This document shows positions 1 through 6,657 of a stretch of 14,221 bases of DNA, in pieces. The translations under genes were made by a program, and so were the position numbers. The stretch's first letter is position 1. Each line of letters starts with the position of its first letter. The notes beneath the pieces are model-generated. The model did not search any database and was not told where the DNA came from. It was given only the letters and a program-made list of their open reading frames with translations. This stretch comes from Actinomycetota bacterium (lineage in GTDB: Bacteria; Actinomycetota; Rubrobacteria; Rubrobacterales; Rubrobacteraceae). The DNA is taken from contig JAIVIG010000006.1 of the NCBI GenBank assembly GCA_020200675.1, positions 1 through 14,221 of the forward strand. Reading direction: 5' to 3'.

Positions 1-1
1 C

Positions 2-100
2 GCAGAGTTGAGGATCGAGCTACGCAAGGCAAAGGAGCGGTTGAGACACAAGAAGCACGTCATCCTCGGCTGCATCCGGCAACCGGGCTTCGCGGTTTAG
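2..100 (+). CDS. 3' end of an unidentified gene (partial)
   Basis: An open frame enters from the left edge and ends at TAG 98-100, giving a 32-residue tail. It is rich in Arg, Lys and Leu at first (RIELRKAKERLRHKKH) and ends in GCIRQPGFAV. The charged start looks like an amphipathic helix. A second frame (from base 1) is also open here, so the choice rests only on the more protein-like composition. The family cannot be recognised from this tail. The next gene begins 22 bases downstream on the same strand. Confidence 0.35.
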   Translation, partial: AELRIELRKAKERLRHKKHVILGCIRQPGFAV

Positions 101-122
101 GTGTTTGAGCAGAGATCAGTAG

Positions 123-851
123 ATGAATGAAACGTTGGTTCAACCGCTACAGAACGCGCTCAGCACGTTCCTGTCGTTCCTGCCACAACTGGTGGGCGCG
201 ATCATCATACTCATCGTCGGCTACATAATCGCCAAAGTCCTGCAGGCGATAGTCGGCCGGGTATTGCAAGGAGTAGGCTTCGACGGCTGGATGGAGCGCG
301 GCGGCATAAAGCAGTTCTTCGACCGGGCCCAGACCAACTACACCCCGGCGACCGTGATCGGTAGCCTGGTGTTCTGGTTCGTGTTCATCATCGCCCTGAC
401 GATGGCCGCGGACGCGTTGGGCATCCCGCAGGTCTCGGAGGTGTTGGGGCAGCTCATAGCCTTCATACCTAACATAATCGCCGCGATCCTGATCCTGATC
501 CTGGCAGCGCTGCTGGCCAACTTCGTCTCCGGGATAGTGCGTGGGGCGACCGGGAGCGGACTCCTGGCGAGCGTGGCGCGGTACGCGATCATCGTCTACG
601 CGGTCTTCGCGGCGCTGACACAGCTGGACATCGCGGTCGAGCTGACGGCGCCGACGTTCCTGATCCTGCTCGGCGCGGTGGCGCTGGCCGCGGCCCTAGC
701 GTTCGGGATCGGGGGCCGTGATCTGGCCCGTGACATCCTCCAGAAGGCCTACAACCGCAGCGACGAGGTGACCCCCCGTAGCTCCACGGGCGGGGATGAC
801 AGAACGTCCACGGGCGGGGATGACAGAACGACTTTCACCCCCGACCGGTAG
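123..851 (+). CDS. MscS-related membrane protein with conserved TM helices
   Basis: A 242-residue integral membrane protein with about five hydrophobic segments, near residues 21-43, 78-97, 112-138, 152-170 and 175-197. The last one ends in ALAFGIGGRDLARDIL, which resembles the glycine/alanine pore helix of small-conductance mechanosensitive channels. The large cytosolic beta domain of full MscS proteins is absent: only about 35 polar residues follow the last helix. This fits the small 'conserved TM helix' (CmpX-like) proteins annotated as mechanosensitive channel family members. A role in osmotic or envelope stress is inferred from family only. The C-terminus carries a perfect tandem repeat of eight residues, STGGDDRT, at 221-236. 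The ATG at 123 is preceded only by a weak purine-rich stretch. A strong hairpin lies 39 bases after the stop. Confidence 0.75.
   Translation: MNETLVQPLQNALSTFLSFLPQLVGAIIILIVGYIIAKVLQAIVGRVLQGVGFDGWMERGGIKQFFDRAQTNYTPATVIGSLVFWFVFIIALTMAADALGIPQVSEVLGQLIAFIPNIIAAILILILAALLANFVSGIVRGATGSGLLASVARYAIIVYAVFAALTQLDIAVELTAPTFLILLGAVALAAALAFGIGGRDLARDILQKAYNRSDEVTPRSSTGGDDRTSTGGDDRTTFTPDR
783..830. repeat. Perfect 24-bp tandem duplication, two copies
   Basis: Bases 783-806 and 807-830 are identical. The unit is 24 bp, so it keeps frame and adds exactly eight residues (STGGDDRT) to the C-terminal tail of the membrane protein. Perfect identity suggests a recent slippage duplication. Confidence 0.95.
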
Positions 852-889
852 CGCGACGCACACAAACGGAAGGTAAGAGAGCTAGAGAG

Positions 890-916
890 CCGGGGCCGCA
901 CACAAAGCGGCCCCGG
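890..916 (+). terminator. GC-rich hairpin after the membrane-protein gene
   Basis: A perfect 10-bp inverted repeat, CCGGGGCCGC (890-899) and GCGGCCCCGG (907-916), with a 7-base loop, begins 39 bases after the stop at 851. There is no T-run after it, so it would be a terminator of the kind common in high-GC actinobacteria, or an RNA-stabilising hairpin. Confidence 0.6.
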
Positions 917-996
917 TCACGTTAGAGCACCAACCGCCGCCAGGAACGTAAATGCCCGACACGGGGGGCACGAAGGCCGGCTTGAGGCGCCGGAGA

Positions 997-1032
997 GGTA
1001 GCGAGGACTGAGGCTACCCCTCTTCTTTGTTT
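997..1032 (+). terminator. Possible weak intrinsic terminator
   Basis: A 6-bp stem GGTAGC (997-1002) / GCTACC (1013-1018) with a 10-base loop is followed by a T-rich stretch (1021-1032). The stem is short. It lies upstream of the hydrolase promoter and would insulate that gene from the one before. Confidence 0.3.
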
Positions 1033-1063
1033 GCCTCTCTGGACGAGGAGCTTGCCATCCCTC

Positions 1064-1085
1064 TGTTATGCTGGTTCCAGGAACC
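1064..1085 (+). promoter_or_regulatory. Extended -10 promoter with palindromic operator candidate
   Basis: TGTTATGCT at 1064-1072 fits the extended -10 pattern TGn-TATnnT, which can work without a good -35 (none is seen). It abuts a perfect palindrome, GGTTCC-A-GGAACC (1073-1085), placed where transcription would start, so a bound repressor would block initiation. The hydrolase start is 30 bases further on. This is inferred from sequence only. Confidence 0.4.
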
Positions 1086-1115
1086 GTACCTTTACGTTGA
1101 GAAAGGGTTCAAAGT

Positions 1116-1988
1116 ATGTTCGAGGGCTTCGAGCGGTTTCGGGTCGAGACGGAGGGGGCGACCATCGAGGGTGTTCGTGGGGGAGAGGGGCAGCCGGTGT
1201 TGCTGTTGCACGGCTACCCGCAGACCCACGCGATGTGGCACCTGGTCGCGCCGCTCCTCGCCGGATCCTTCACGATCGTGGCGACGGACTTGAGGGGCTA
1301 TGGGGACAGCTCGAAACCCGAGGGCGGAGAAGACCACGCCGGCTACTCGAAGCGCGCTATGGCCCTGGATCAGGTAGAGGTCATGCGGGAGTTGGGGTTC
1401 GACTCCTTCGCCGTCGCCGGCCACGATCGGGGCGGCCGCGTCGCGTACCGGATGGCCCTGGACCACCCGGAAAGAATCACGAAGCTCGCGGTGCTGGACA
1501 TCGTGCCCACGCATTACGTCTTCGCGACGGCGGACAAGAACCTTGCGACGGCCTACTATCACTGGTTCTTCCTTATCCAGCCCTACGACCTGCCGGAGCA
1601 CCTTATCGGGGCCGACCCGGACTACTACCTGCGCAAGAAGCTCGGCGGGTGGGGGACGGGCGTCGACCTCTTCGACCCCCGTGCCTACGCCGAGTACGAG
1701 CGCTGCTTCCGCGACCCGAAGACCATCCACGCGAGCTGCGAGGATTACCGGGCCGCCGCCACCATCGACTTCACCCACGACGAGGCAGACCGGGACCGCA
1801 AGGTGGAGCATCCCCTCCTGGCGCTCTGGGGCGAGAAAGGCGTCGTCGAGAGGCTCTACGACGTGACGGAGGTCTGGCGCGAGTACGCCTCCGATGTACG
1901 CGGCCGGGCGCTCCCCGCCGGCCACTTCCTCGCCGAGGAGAGTCCCGAAGAGACGGCGAAGGAGTTGATCCCGTTCCTCGAAGCCTGA
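1116..1988 (+). CDS. Alpha/beta hydrolase, haloacetate (fluoroacetate) dehalogenase type
   Basis: A 290-residue cytosolic alpha/beta-hydrolase, the usual length for this family. HGYPQ (32-36) forms the oxyanion side and GHDRGGR (102-108) is the nucleophile elbow with Asp104 rather than Ser. Established knowledge of the Rhodopseudomonas fluoroacetate dehalogenase RPA1163 gives the set Asp110, Arg111, Arg114, Asp134, His155, Trp156, Tyr219, His280. Apparent equivalents here are D104, R105, R108, D128, H149, W150, Y211 and H270. The two arginines bind the substrate carboxylate, and His/Trp/Tyr hold the halide. The predicted reaction is hydrolysis of a haloacetate to glycolate plus halide. Epoxide hydrolase is the main alternative, because it shares the Asp nucleophile, but the Arg pair and His-Trp argue for the dehalogenase group. 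The ATG at 1116 has GAAAGGG (1101-1107) eight bases upstream. It is a single-gene unit with its own promoter candidate. Confidence 0.85.
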   Translation: MFEGFERFRVETEGATIEGVRGGEGQPVLLLHGYPQTHAMWHLVAPLLAGSFTIVATDLRGYGDSSKPEGGEDHAGYSKRAMALDQVEVMRELGFDSFAVAGHDRGGRVAYRMALDHPERITKLAVLDIVPTHYVFATADKNLATAYYHWFFLIQPYDLPEHLIGADPDYYLRKKLGGWGTGVDLFDPRAYAEYERCFRDPKTIHASCEDYRAAATIDFTHDEADRDRKVEHPLLALWGEKGVVERLYDVTEVWREYASDVRGRALPAGHFLAEESPEETAKELIPFLEA

Positions 1989-2082
1989 GGAGTCGCCGGT
2001 TGTGTTCCCGAGCATTCTGGCCTGAACCCCGGCGAGTAGCCGTACCGCTCCTACCCTCGGGGTTGTTAAACTTGCAAACGTC

Positions 2083-2613
2083 TTGAAGGACGCGGAGCGG
2101 CGCGTAGAAGAGGAGAGGGCCCGGATCGAGGCCGAGTACCGCGAGGTGCTCAGGAACTCGGTCGCGTTCGAGAAGAAGATCCGGAACCGCTGGCGCGAGA
2201 AGAACCGCGAGAAGAACGCCCGGATCGCCGAACTCGAAGCACGCGTCGCAGAGCTAGAGAAAGAACTGGAAGCGTCAAGAGCCGATGCCGAGGAGGACGC
2301 GATGGCGGATCGTCAAACAAAAGAGCGCAAGTTGATAGCCCTCATGGTGAACGACCTCGGGATAGCGGACACCGAGGAGCCGGAGATGGTGAAGATGGTG
2401 GAAGAGGTGCGTTCCCTCCCGGACGAGGAGCTCGACCGGACGCTCGCGGAGAGGCTGGATCTGCCCTATCCGGTGGACGCGGAGGTGCTGGACAGGGCCC
2501 TGGCGCACGTCGAGGAACCCGAGCGGCTCTCGGAGGGGGGATCGGGCGGCTTCACCGGCGCTCCGGATATGAGCCACGAGCCGCGTCCGGAGGAACGTCG
2601 CGGAGAGCGCTAG
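2083..2613 (+). CDS. Unrecognised coiled-coil protein (uncertain start)
   Basis: A 176-residue soluble protein of no family I recognise. Residues 1-70 are highly charged with heptad-like spacing (for example IAELEARVAELEKELEA) and should form a coiled coil. Residues 80-150 look like a small helical domain, and the tail is Gly/Glu/Arg-rich and probably disordered. The longest start is TTG 2083, which has no ribosome site; a TAAACT box at 2067-2072 would make the message nearly leaderless. An in-frame ATG at 2302 has a perfect AGGAGG (2291-2296) five bases upstream and would give a 103-residue form without the coiled coil. Coding character upstream of 2302 looks genuine, so both forms are possible. 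The gene converges on the dynamin-like GTPase and shares its stop region. Confidence 0.65.
   Translation: MKDAERRVEEERARIEAEYREVLRNSVAFEKKIRNRWREKNREKNARIAELEARVAELEKELEASRADAEEDAMADRQTKERKLIALMVNDLGIADTEEPEMVKMVEEVRSLPDEELDRTLAERLDLPYPVDAEVLDRALAHVEEPERLSEGGSGGFTGAPDMSHEPRPEERRGER
2290..2304 (+). promoter_or_regulatory. Internal ribosome site and ATG in the coiled-coil gene
   Basis: GAGGAGG at 2290-2296 is followed by a 5-base spacer and ATG at 2302, in frame with the long reading. It is the best ribosome site of this gene and may be either the real start or a second one. Confidence 0.5.
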
Positions 2614-4370
2614 GGAGACTTGACCCCGGGCGCGCCGATCTCGGCTCGCAAGGCCTCGGTCTCCCCGGTTATCTCCGCCAGGTTAGAGCGAGCCTCCGTC
2701 ATGCGGGCGTGCTCGGTGCGGACAAAGCGGGTGTAGGGGGCTACCGCCTCGCGCATCCTCTCGACGGAACGGTCGAGCTCCGTCTCGAACTGGCGACGCA
2801 CCACCTCGCCCAACCGCTCGCGCAAGGCCTCGGTCTTTTCACGGAACTCGGCCCGCGCCTTGCGGCGCCGGTTCGGCAGGATAAAGAGACCGAAGCCAGC
2901 GATCACGAGCGCCGCGGTTATCCCTGTTATGTCCGCCGCCGCCGTCGTGGCTATCGCCACCGCTGCCGCCCCGAGGCCCAAGGCTCCGACCTCGACCGCG
3001 GCCGTCTGGGCGACGGCGCCCTGCAAGGAGAGGGCGAGCTGCTGCGACTCGTACTCGCGGTCGTAGCGCTGGACGACGTCCGTTGCGTTCTTGCCGACGG
3101 ACTGCAAGAGTTGCGAGCGGTTGTACTCGAAGTTGTCGCCGACCTCGCCGATGACGTGCTCGTCGTACTGCGCCTGCCTGCGGCGGTTGACGTACTCCAC
3201 GATCGCACGCCACTGCTTTAGGTTCCGGTCGACCATCCAATCTATGAGCTCTTCGACACGCTCGTCTATCAGCTTCTCGGTGTCGGCGACGACCTCTCTC
3301 TGGAAGCGATCCTGGACCTTGTTGCGCTGCACCAGCTCGCGGACGTTCGCGAGGCGGATGTTCTCCTCGAACCACTCGTCGCCCCGCTCGTTCATCGTGA
3401 GGATGATGTTCTCGATCTCGGACATCCGCGCCTCGAAGTCGCGCTTCATGTCCTCCTTGTAGAGCTCCAACTGCGACTCGACGTTCTCGGCCATCTTGAA
3501 GTCGTCCTCGAGCAGGCCTACTCGCTCGTCCACCGCGAGCCCGTAGCGCCTCACGAGCTCCTCGACGACCCCCAGAGGGCTCTCCAGCTTCAATCGCACC
3601 CGGCCCTCCTCGTCCAACAGGTTCCTAACGTATTGCTCCAGCTCCTTGAAGCCGCTCGCACCCATGAGGGCGTCGGCCTCTACGCCGGGATCGGCGAGCT
3701 TCGCCTTGCGGGCCAGGTAAGCCGAGACGAAGAAGATGGGGGGCTTGAGGCCCAGCATCGAGTTGACGCCCTCCTCGACGAAGAGGCGTACTTTGTCGCG
3801 GTCCTCATCCTCGCGGAGGAGGTCGACCTTATTCACGACGAGGACTATTTTCTTGCCCCAGTCCCGGATCAGCTCCAGGTACTCACGCTCGGATTCGGTA
3901 AAGGGCCTGTCCGAGGATGTGACGAAGAGGACGAGGTCCGAGCGGGGCACGAAGCCGCGGCTGAGCTCCTCGTGGTGGCGGATGATGGCGTTGGTACCCG
4001 GCGTATCGACGATGGCGACCTCGCGCAAGAAGTTGTTCGGGTACTCCCTCTCGAGGACGCCCTCGCGCCGCTCGCGCTCGGCGGGTTGTTCGCCGTACCT
4101 GAGGACGGTGATCCTGTCGGTCGTCGGCGTTACGCCCTCCCGGGAGAGCTCGTCTTCTCCGAGCAGGGCGTTTATGAACGCGGACTTGCCGGAGTTGAAC
4201 TCGCCGACGATGACGAGCAAGAATAGCTCCTCGATATCGACGAGCTTCTGGCGCACGAGCGAGACGTCGTCCGACGGGGAGCCAAAGTCTTCGAGAAAGC
4301 CGGACAGGCGTTCGAGGAGGGCTCGCTCGCGGTCGGTGATCCGCCGCCAACGTTCGTCGAGGATCTGCAT
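2610..4370 (-). CDS. Dynamin-like GTPase
   Basis: A 586-residue large GTPase of the bacterial dynamin-like type. The P-loop GEFNSGKS is at 56-63, switch I TPTT at 81-84, G3 DTPG at 122-125 and G4 NKVD at 180-183. A long helical stalk runs from about 255 to 450. A hydrophobic patch at about 451-499, rich in Ala/Gly/Val/Ile, ends in basic NRRRKAR and probably inserts in or across the membrane like the paddle of bacterial dynamins. A further helical stretch to 580 closes the stalk. The family remodels or protects membranes using GTP; the exact role here is unknown. Only one dynamin-like gene is visible, whereas some bacteria have side-by-side pairs. Its ATG follows a GGGAGGG about 11 bases upstream. 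A TAAAAT -10-like box lies at 4411-4416 on this strand. The CAP-domain gene lies upstream, 106 bases away, on the same strand. Confidence 0.88.
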   Translation of the reverse strand: MQILDERWRRITDRERALLERLSGFLEDFGSPSDDVSLVRQKLVDIEELFLLVIVGEFNSGKSAFINALLGEDELSREGVTPTTDRITVLRYGEQPAERERREGVLEREYPNNFLREVAIVDTPGTNAIIRHHEELSRGFVPRSDLVLFVTSSDRPFTESEREYLELIRDWGKKIVLVVNKVDLLREDEDRDKVRLFVEEGVNSMLGLKPPIFFVSAYLARKAKLADPGVEADALMGASGFKELEQYVRNLLDEEGRVRLKLESPLGVVEELVRRYGLAVDERVGLLEDDFKMAENVESQLELYKEDMKRDFEARMSEIENIILTMNERGDEWFEENIRLANVRELVQRNKVQDRFQREVVADTEKLIDERVEELIDWMVDRNLKQWRAIVEYVNRRRQAQYDEHVIGEVGDNFEYNRSQLLQSVGKNATDVVQRYDREYESQQLALSLQGAVAQTAAVEVGALGLGAAAVAIATTAAADITGITAALVIAGFGLFILPNRRRKARAEFREKTEALRERLGEVVRRQFETELDRSVERMREAVAPYTRFVRTEHARMTEARSNLAEITGETEALRAEIGAPGVKSP

Positions 4371-4410
4371 CTAGCCTATCACCCTCCCACAAAGATCGCC
4401 GCCGACAAGC

Positions 4411-4416
4411 ATTTTA
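4411..4416 (-). promoter_or_regulatory. -10-like box before the dynamin-like gene
   Basis: Read leftwards, TAAAAT matches the TATAAT consensus at five of six bases and lies about 40 bases before the ATG. No convincing -35 is present at 16-18 bases, so the call is weak. Confidence 0.3.
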
Positions 4417-4452
4417 CCCCGTCACCGGGTACACGAAGCCAGACTGACCCCG

Positions 4453-4474
4453 CCGACCGCGTGGCTCGGGTCGG
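4453..4474 (-). terminator. Hairpin between the CAP-domain and dynamin-like genes
   Basis: A 6-bp perfect stem, CCGACC (4453-4458) and GGTCGG (4469-4474), with a 10-base loop starts right after the CAP gene stop. No T-run follows, so it may only weaken read-through into the GTPase gene. Confidence 0.3.
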
Positions 4475-4476
4475 AC

Positions 4477-5781
4477 TTAACTTCCTCTCTGCTTGCGGGC
4501 GGCCCCGAAGACCAGGAACCCGCACAGTAGCAGGAAGCCTCCCAAGAACAGCGTGAGTGGCGAAGCGTCGCTAGTCTTGGGGAGCTCCTTCGTCGCCACG
4601 GGTGTGATGCCCGCAACGCCTCCGCCGCCGGAGGATCCAAGGCCGAACGCTGCGGGGGGAGGATCGGCAGCGGGTCCCCCGGTCGGTTGCTCCGGAACAG
4701 AAGGCGCCTGCCAGACCAGGTCTTCGGGGACGTCCTCTCGTGTAGCCAGGGCGGTCTCTATGGCCTCGGTCTCCACGGGGGAGACTCCCTCTTCGGTGAC
4801 GGCCTCCTGCGCGGTCGTCCCGGCGTCCAAGCCCCCGATCGCCAACTCCTCGCCCGAGGCGTTCAGGATCTCCGCCAGGGCCGTCTCTACGGCGTACTGC
4901 TCCGCGCCGGTACTTCCGGGAGGTTGCGGGGAAGAGACCGTTCCGAACGTTGTTTCTTCGTTCGGGTCGGGCGTATCCCCTGTGGTCGGCGCCTCCTCGT
5001 CTGGCGTCAGTCCCGCGGTAGCCTGCCGCGGGGTAGAGGTCTGTCCAGTGGTCGTCGTTTCGCCGGCCACCGGCTCGTTCTCTACGGTCATGTCCTGGGC
5101 CTTGGGCTGGTCCCCTTCGAGCTGCGCCTGCTCCTCCGGCGCTCGTTCGTCGCCGGTGGGTTGCTCGTCACCCTCCCGTTCGCCGGTCGTTTGCTCGGCC
5201 GCGGATGGCGGTGTCGAGGTCTGCTTCCCGGTCGCCGACCCGACGATCCGCCCAGCGTACGGCTCGAGGGTTTCGAGGTCCGACAGAGTGTCAGCAACGG
5301 AGCCGAAGTCCGCGGTCCAATAATAATCAACCTGTCCTATGCCGGCAGCCGTGTACTGCTCGCCGAGCATGGCGGCGTTATGTTCCGGTGAACCGCGCCA
5401 ATCTTCGAAAACCTCTTCGGCTGTTTGCTGGCCCATGGCTATGTTCTCGGCCGTGTAGACGTTAGTGGGATAGCCCTCCCGCGCCGCGCGCTCGGCGGGA
5501 CTCGACCCGCCAGGGTAGTAAGAACTCTCCCTGGTACTGTGAGAGAAAAAGTCGTGAGCCGCCATGTCCTCCGAGTGACGCGCGGCAGACATGGACAGCA
5601 CCCCGGACGGGACTAGCGGGCCGACTCCATTCTCCTGCCGGTACCCGTTTATGAGCTCCAGAAGCCGTTGTTCTTCGACACCCGCGGCCCGGGCCTGCTG
5701 CAGGTGAACGGGGCCGAGCACGAGAAAAAGGCTGACGACCAAGCACGGGACCGCGAAGGCAGCCCAACGGCGAACGCGCAT
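4477..5781 (-). CDS. Secreted CAP-domain protein with LPKTS cell-wall sorting signal
   Basis: A 434-residue exported protein. Residues 1-32 are a signal peptide (basic MRVRR, a hydrophobic core, then a likely cut after ARA). Residues 36-165 form a CAP/SCP domain (the group of YkwD-like extracellular proteins) with the conserved H69 in ARHSEDM, E111 in AENI and H134 in SPEHNAAML. A linker at about 185-395, rich in Thr, Glu, Gln, Pro and Gly, should span the wall. The C-terminus has the three parts of a sortase signal: LPKTS at 400-404, a hydrophobic helix at about 409-426, and the basic tail ARKQRGS. Ser replaces the usual Gly of LPXTG. The protein should end covalently fixed to peptidoglycan if a sortase accepting this motif exists in the genome. 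The ATG at 5781 has a strong GGAGGGGGG just upstream and a good promoter (5845-5874). Confidence 0.87.
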   Translation of the reverse strand: MRVRRWAAFAVPCLVVSLFLVLGPVHLQQARAAGVEEQRLLELINGYRQENGVGPLVPSGVLSMSAARHSEDMAAHDFFSHSTRESSYYPGGSSPAERAAREGYPTNVYTAENIAMGQQTAEEVFEDWRGSPEHNAAMLGEQYTAAGIGQVDYYWTADFGSVADTLSDLETLEPYAGRIVGSATGKQTSTPPSAAEQTTGEREGDEQPTGDERAPEEQAQLEGDQPKAQDMTVENEPVAGETTTTGQTSTPRQATAGLTPDEEAPTTGDTPDPNEETTFGTVSSPQPPGSTGAEQYAVETALAEILNASGEELAIGGLDAGTTAQEAVTEEGVSPVETEAIETALATREDVPEDLVWQAPSVPEQPTGGPAADPPPAAFGLGSSGGGGVAGITPVATKELPKTSDASPLTLFLGGFLLLCGFLVFGAARKQRGS

Positions 5782-6097
5782 ATTTCCCCCCTCCGTGTCG
5801 CCTCCGGACCCGCGCTCCGTCCGGCGGACACAATACCACTAGTAAGTTTAGCGACGATTCCGGTGCCATGTCAAGCGCGAGAAGAGCGGATCGGTCCGTG
5901 GTCGGAGTGCGAACCGGTCTTCCATCGATGATGGTCTCCCGCGAGCGGTGGGGCTTGGCTCAGGACCGGTAACGCTACCCGCGCCAGCGGGCGTAGAATA
6001 GGTCGTGCGATGATTGGTGATACCTGTGAGGCCGGGTACTCTTTGGGGAGGAGTCTGGGTGTGCGCGGGCTGGCAGTATAGGATCGGAGGCGTAGGG
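5782..6097. other. Divergent intergenic region (316 bp) between CAP gene and moaC
   Basis: The left part holds the leftward ribosome site and promoter of the CAP gene. The right part should hold the promoter of the moaC-heme operon, but only weak candidates are visible: TAGAAT at 5994-5999 without a -35, and TTGGTG (6014-6019) with TACTCT (6037-6042) at 17-base spacing. A small hairpin CCCGC/GCGGG lies near 5978-5991. GGAGG at 6086-6090 sets the moaC start. No RNA gene or riboswitch could be recognised. Confidence 0.5.
5845..5874 (-). promoter_or_regulatory. Promoter of the CAP-domain gene
   Basis: Reading leftwards, a perfect -35 TTGACA (5874-5869) is followed after 18 bases by TAAACT (5850-5845), four of six matches to TATAAT. 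Transcription would start near 5838, leaving about 55 bases of leader with the ribosome site. Confidence 0.6.
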
Positions 6098-6556
6098 ATG
6101 GCGGAGTTTTCGCATCTGGATAAGGAGGGCGCGGCCCGCATGGTAGACGTAGGGGAGAAGGCGGTGATCCGGCGAACCGCCACGGCCGGCGGCCGCGTCG
6201 AGATGTCTCCAGGAACCGTCGAGCTCCTGCGGGATAAAGCGCTCCCCAAGGGAGACGCCCTCAACACGGCCAGGATCGCCGGGGTCATGGCCGCCAAGCG
6301 GACCCCGGACCTGATCCCCCTGTGCCACGGGTTGAACCTCACCGCAGTAGATCTGGAGTTCACGGTTAGAGACGAGGGCGTGGAAATCCTGGCGATGGCG
6401 CGCGCGAGCGACCGGACCGGCGTCGAGATGGAGGCGTTGACGGCGGTGAGCGTTGCGGCTCTAACCCTATACGACATGTGCAAGGCGGTCGATAAGGGTA
6501 TGATCATCGGGGAGGTGAAGCTCCTCGAAAAGACGAAGGAAGAGGGGCCTTCGTGA
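6098..6556 (+). CDS. moaC: Cyclic pyranopterin monophosphate synthase MoaC
   Basis: A 152-residue protein, standard for MoaC, which with MoaA makes cyclic pyranopterin monophosphate in molybdenum cofactor synthesis. Family landmarks are clear: FSHLDKEGAARMVDVGEKA at the start, LPKGDALNTARIAGVMAAK at 49-67, RTPDLIPLCHG at 68-78, RTGVEMEALTAV at 106-117 and LYDMCKAVDK at 124-133. Catalytic residues known from E. coli MoaC (K51, H77, D128, K131) correspond to K51, H77, D126 and K129. The usual LCHP reads LCHG. The ATG at 6098 is chosen over an upstream start at 6014 because it matches the family N-terminus and has GGAGG seven bases before it. It heads the rightward run of heme genes; its functional link to them is only that both are cofactor pathways. 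Confidence 0.95.
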   Translation: MAEFSHLDKEGAARMVDVGEKAVIRRTATAGGRVEMSPGTVELLRDKALPKGDALNTARIAGVMAAKRTPDLIPLCHGLNLTAVDLEFTVRDEGVEILAMARASDRTGVEMEALTAVSVAALTLYDMCKAVDKGMIIGEVKLLEKTKEEGPS

Positions 6557-6657
6557 AGGGTTACACGACGCGGGACGGCCGGGCATGCAACACTTTGTCA
6601 GGCAAAGATACGAGGGGATGGCTATGTTAAGCTTTTGCGCCAACCCGGAACGTTGAT

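Noticed and set aside
952..1011. Short open frame (19 codons, MPDTGGTKAG...) that could be a leader peptide ending in the 997-1018 hairpin
   Set aside because: The ribosome site is weak, and the likely hydrolase promoter lies downstream of it, so an attenuation role has no support.
1031..2086. Long forward and reverse open frames (351 and 307 codons) over the hydrolase gene
   Set aside because: Arg/Gly/Pro-rich shadow translations. The hydrolase frame carries the complete active site and a ribosome site.
3633..4374. Forward open frames of 197 and 212 codons over the dynamin-like gene
   Set aside because: They are complementary to the GTPase motifs, and their composition is unlike real proteins.
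6014..6097. 28-residue N-terminal extension of MoaC
   Set aside because: The extension is not MoaC-like; the ATG at 6098 has GGAGG at the right distance and matches the family start.
5875..6097. Riboswitch (molybdenum cofactor or cobalamin) before the operon
   Set aside because: No recognisable conserved core or set of paired stems could be traced; only a small GC hairpin is present.
6595..6628. TTGTCA and TATGTT as a promoter for the heme genes
   Set aside because: The spacing is 22 bases, too long for a normal sigma-70-type promoter.
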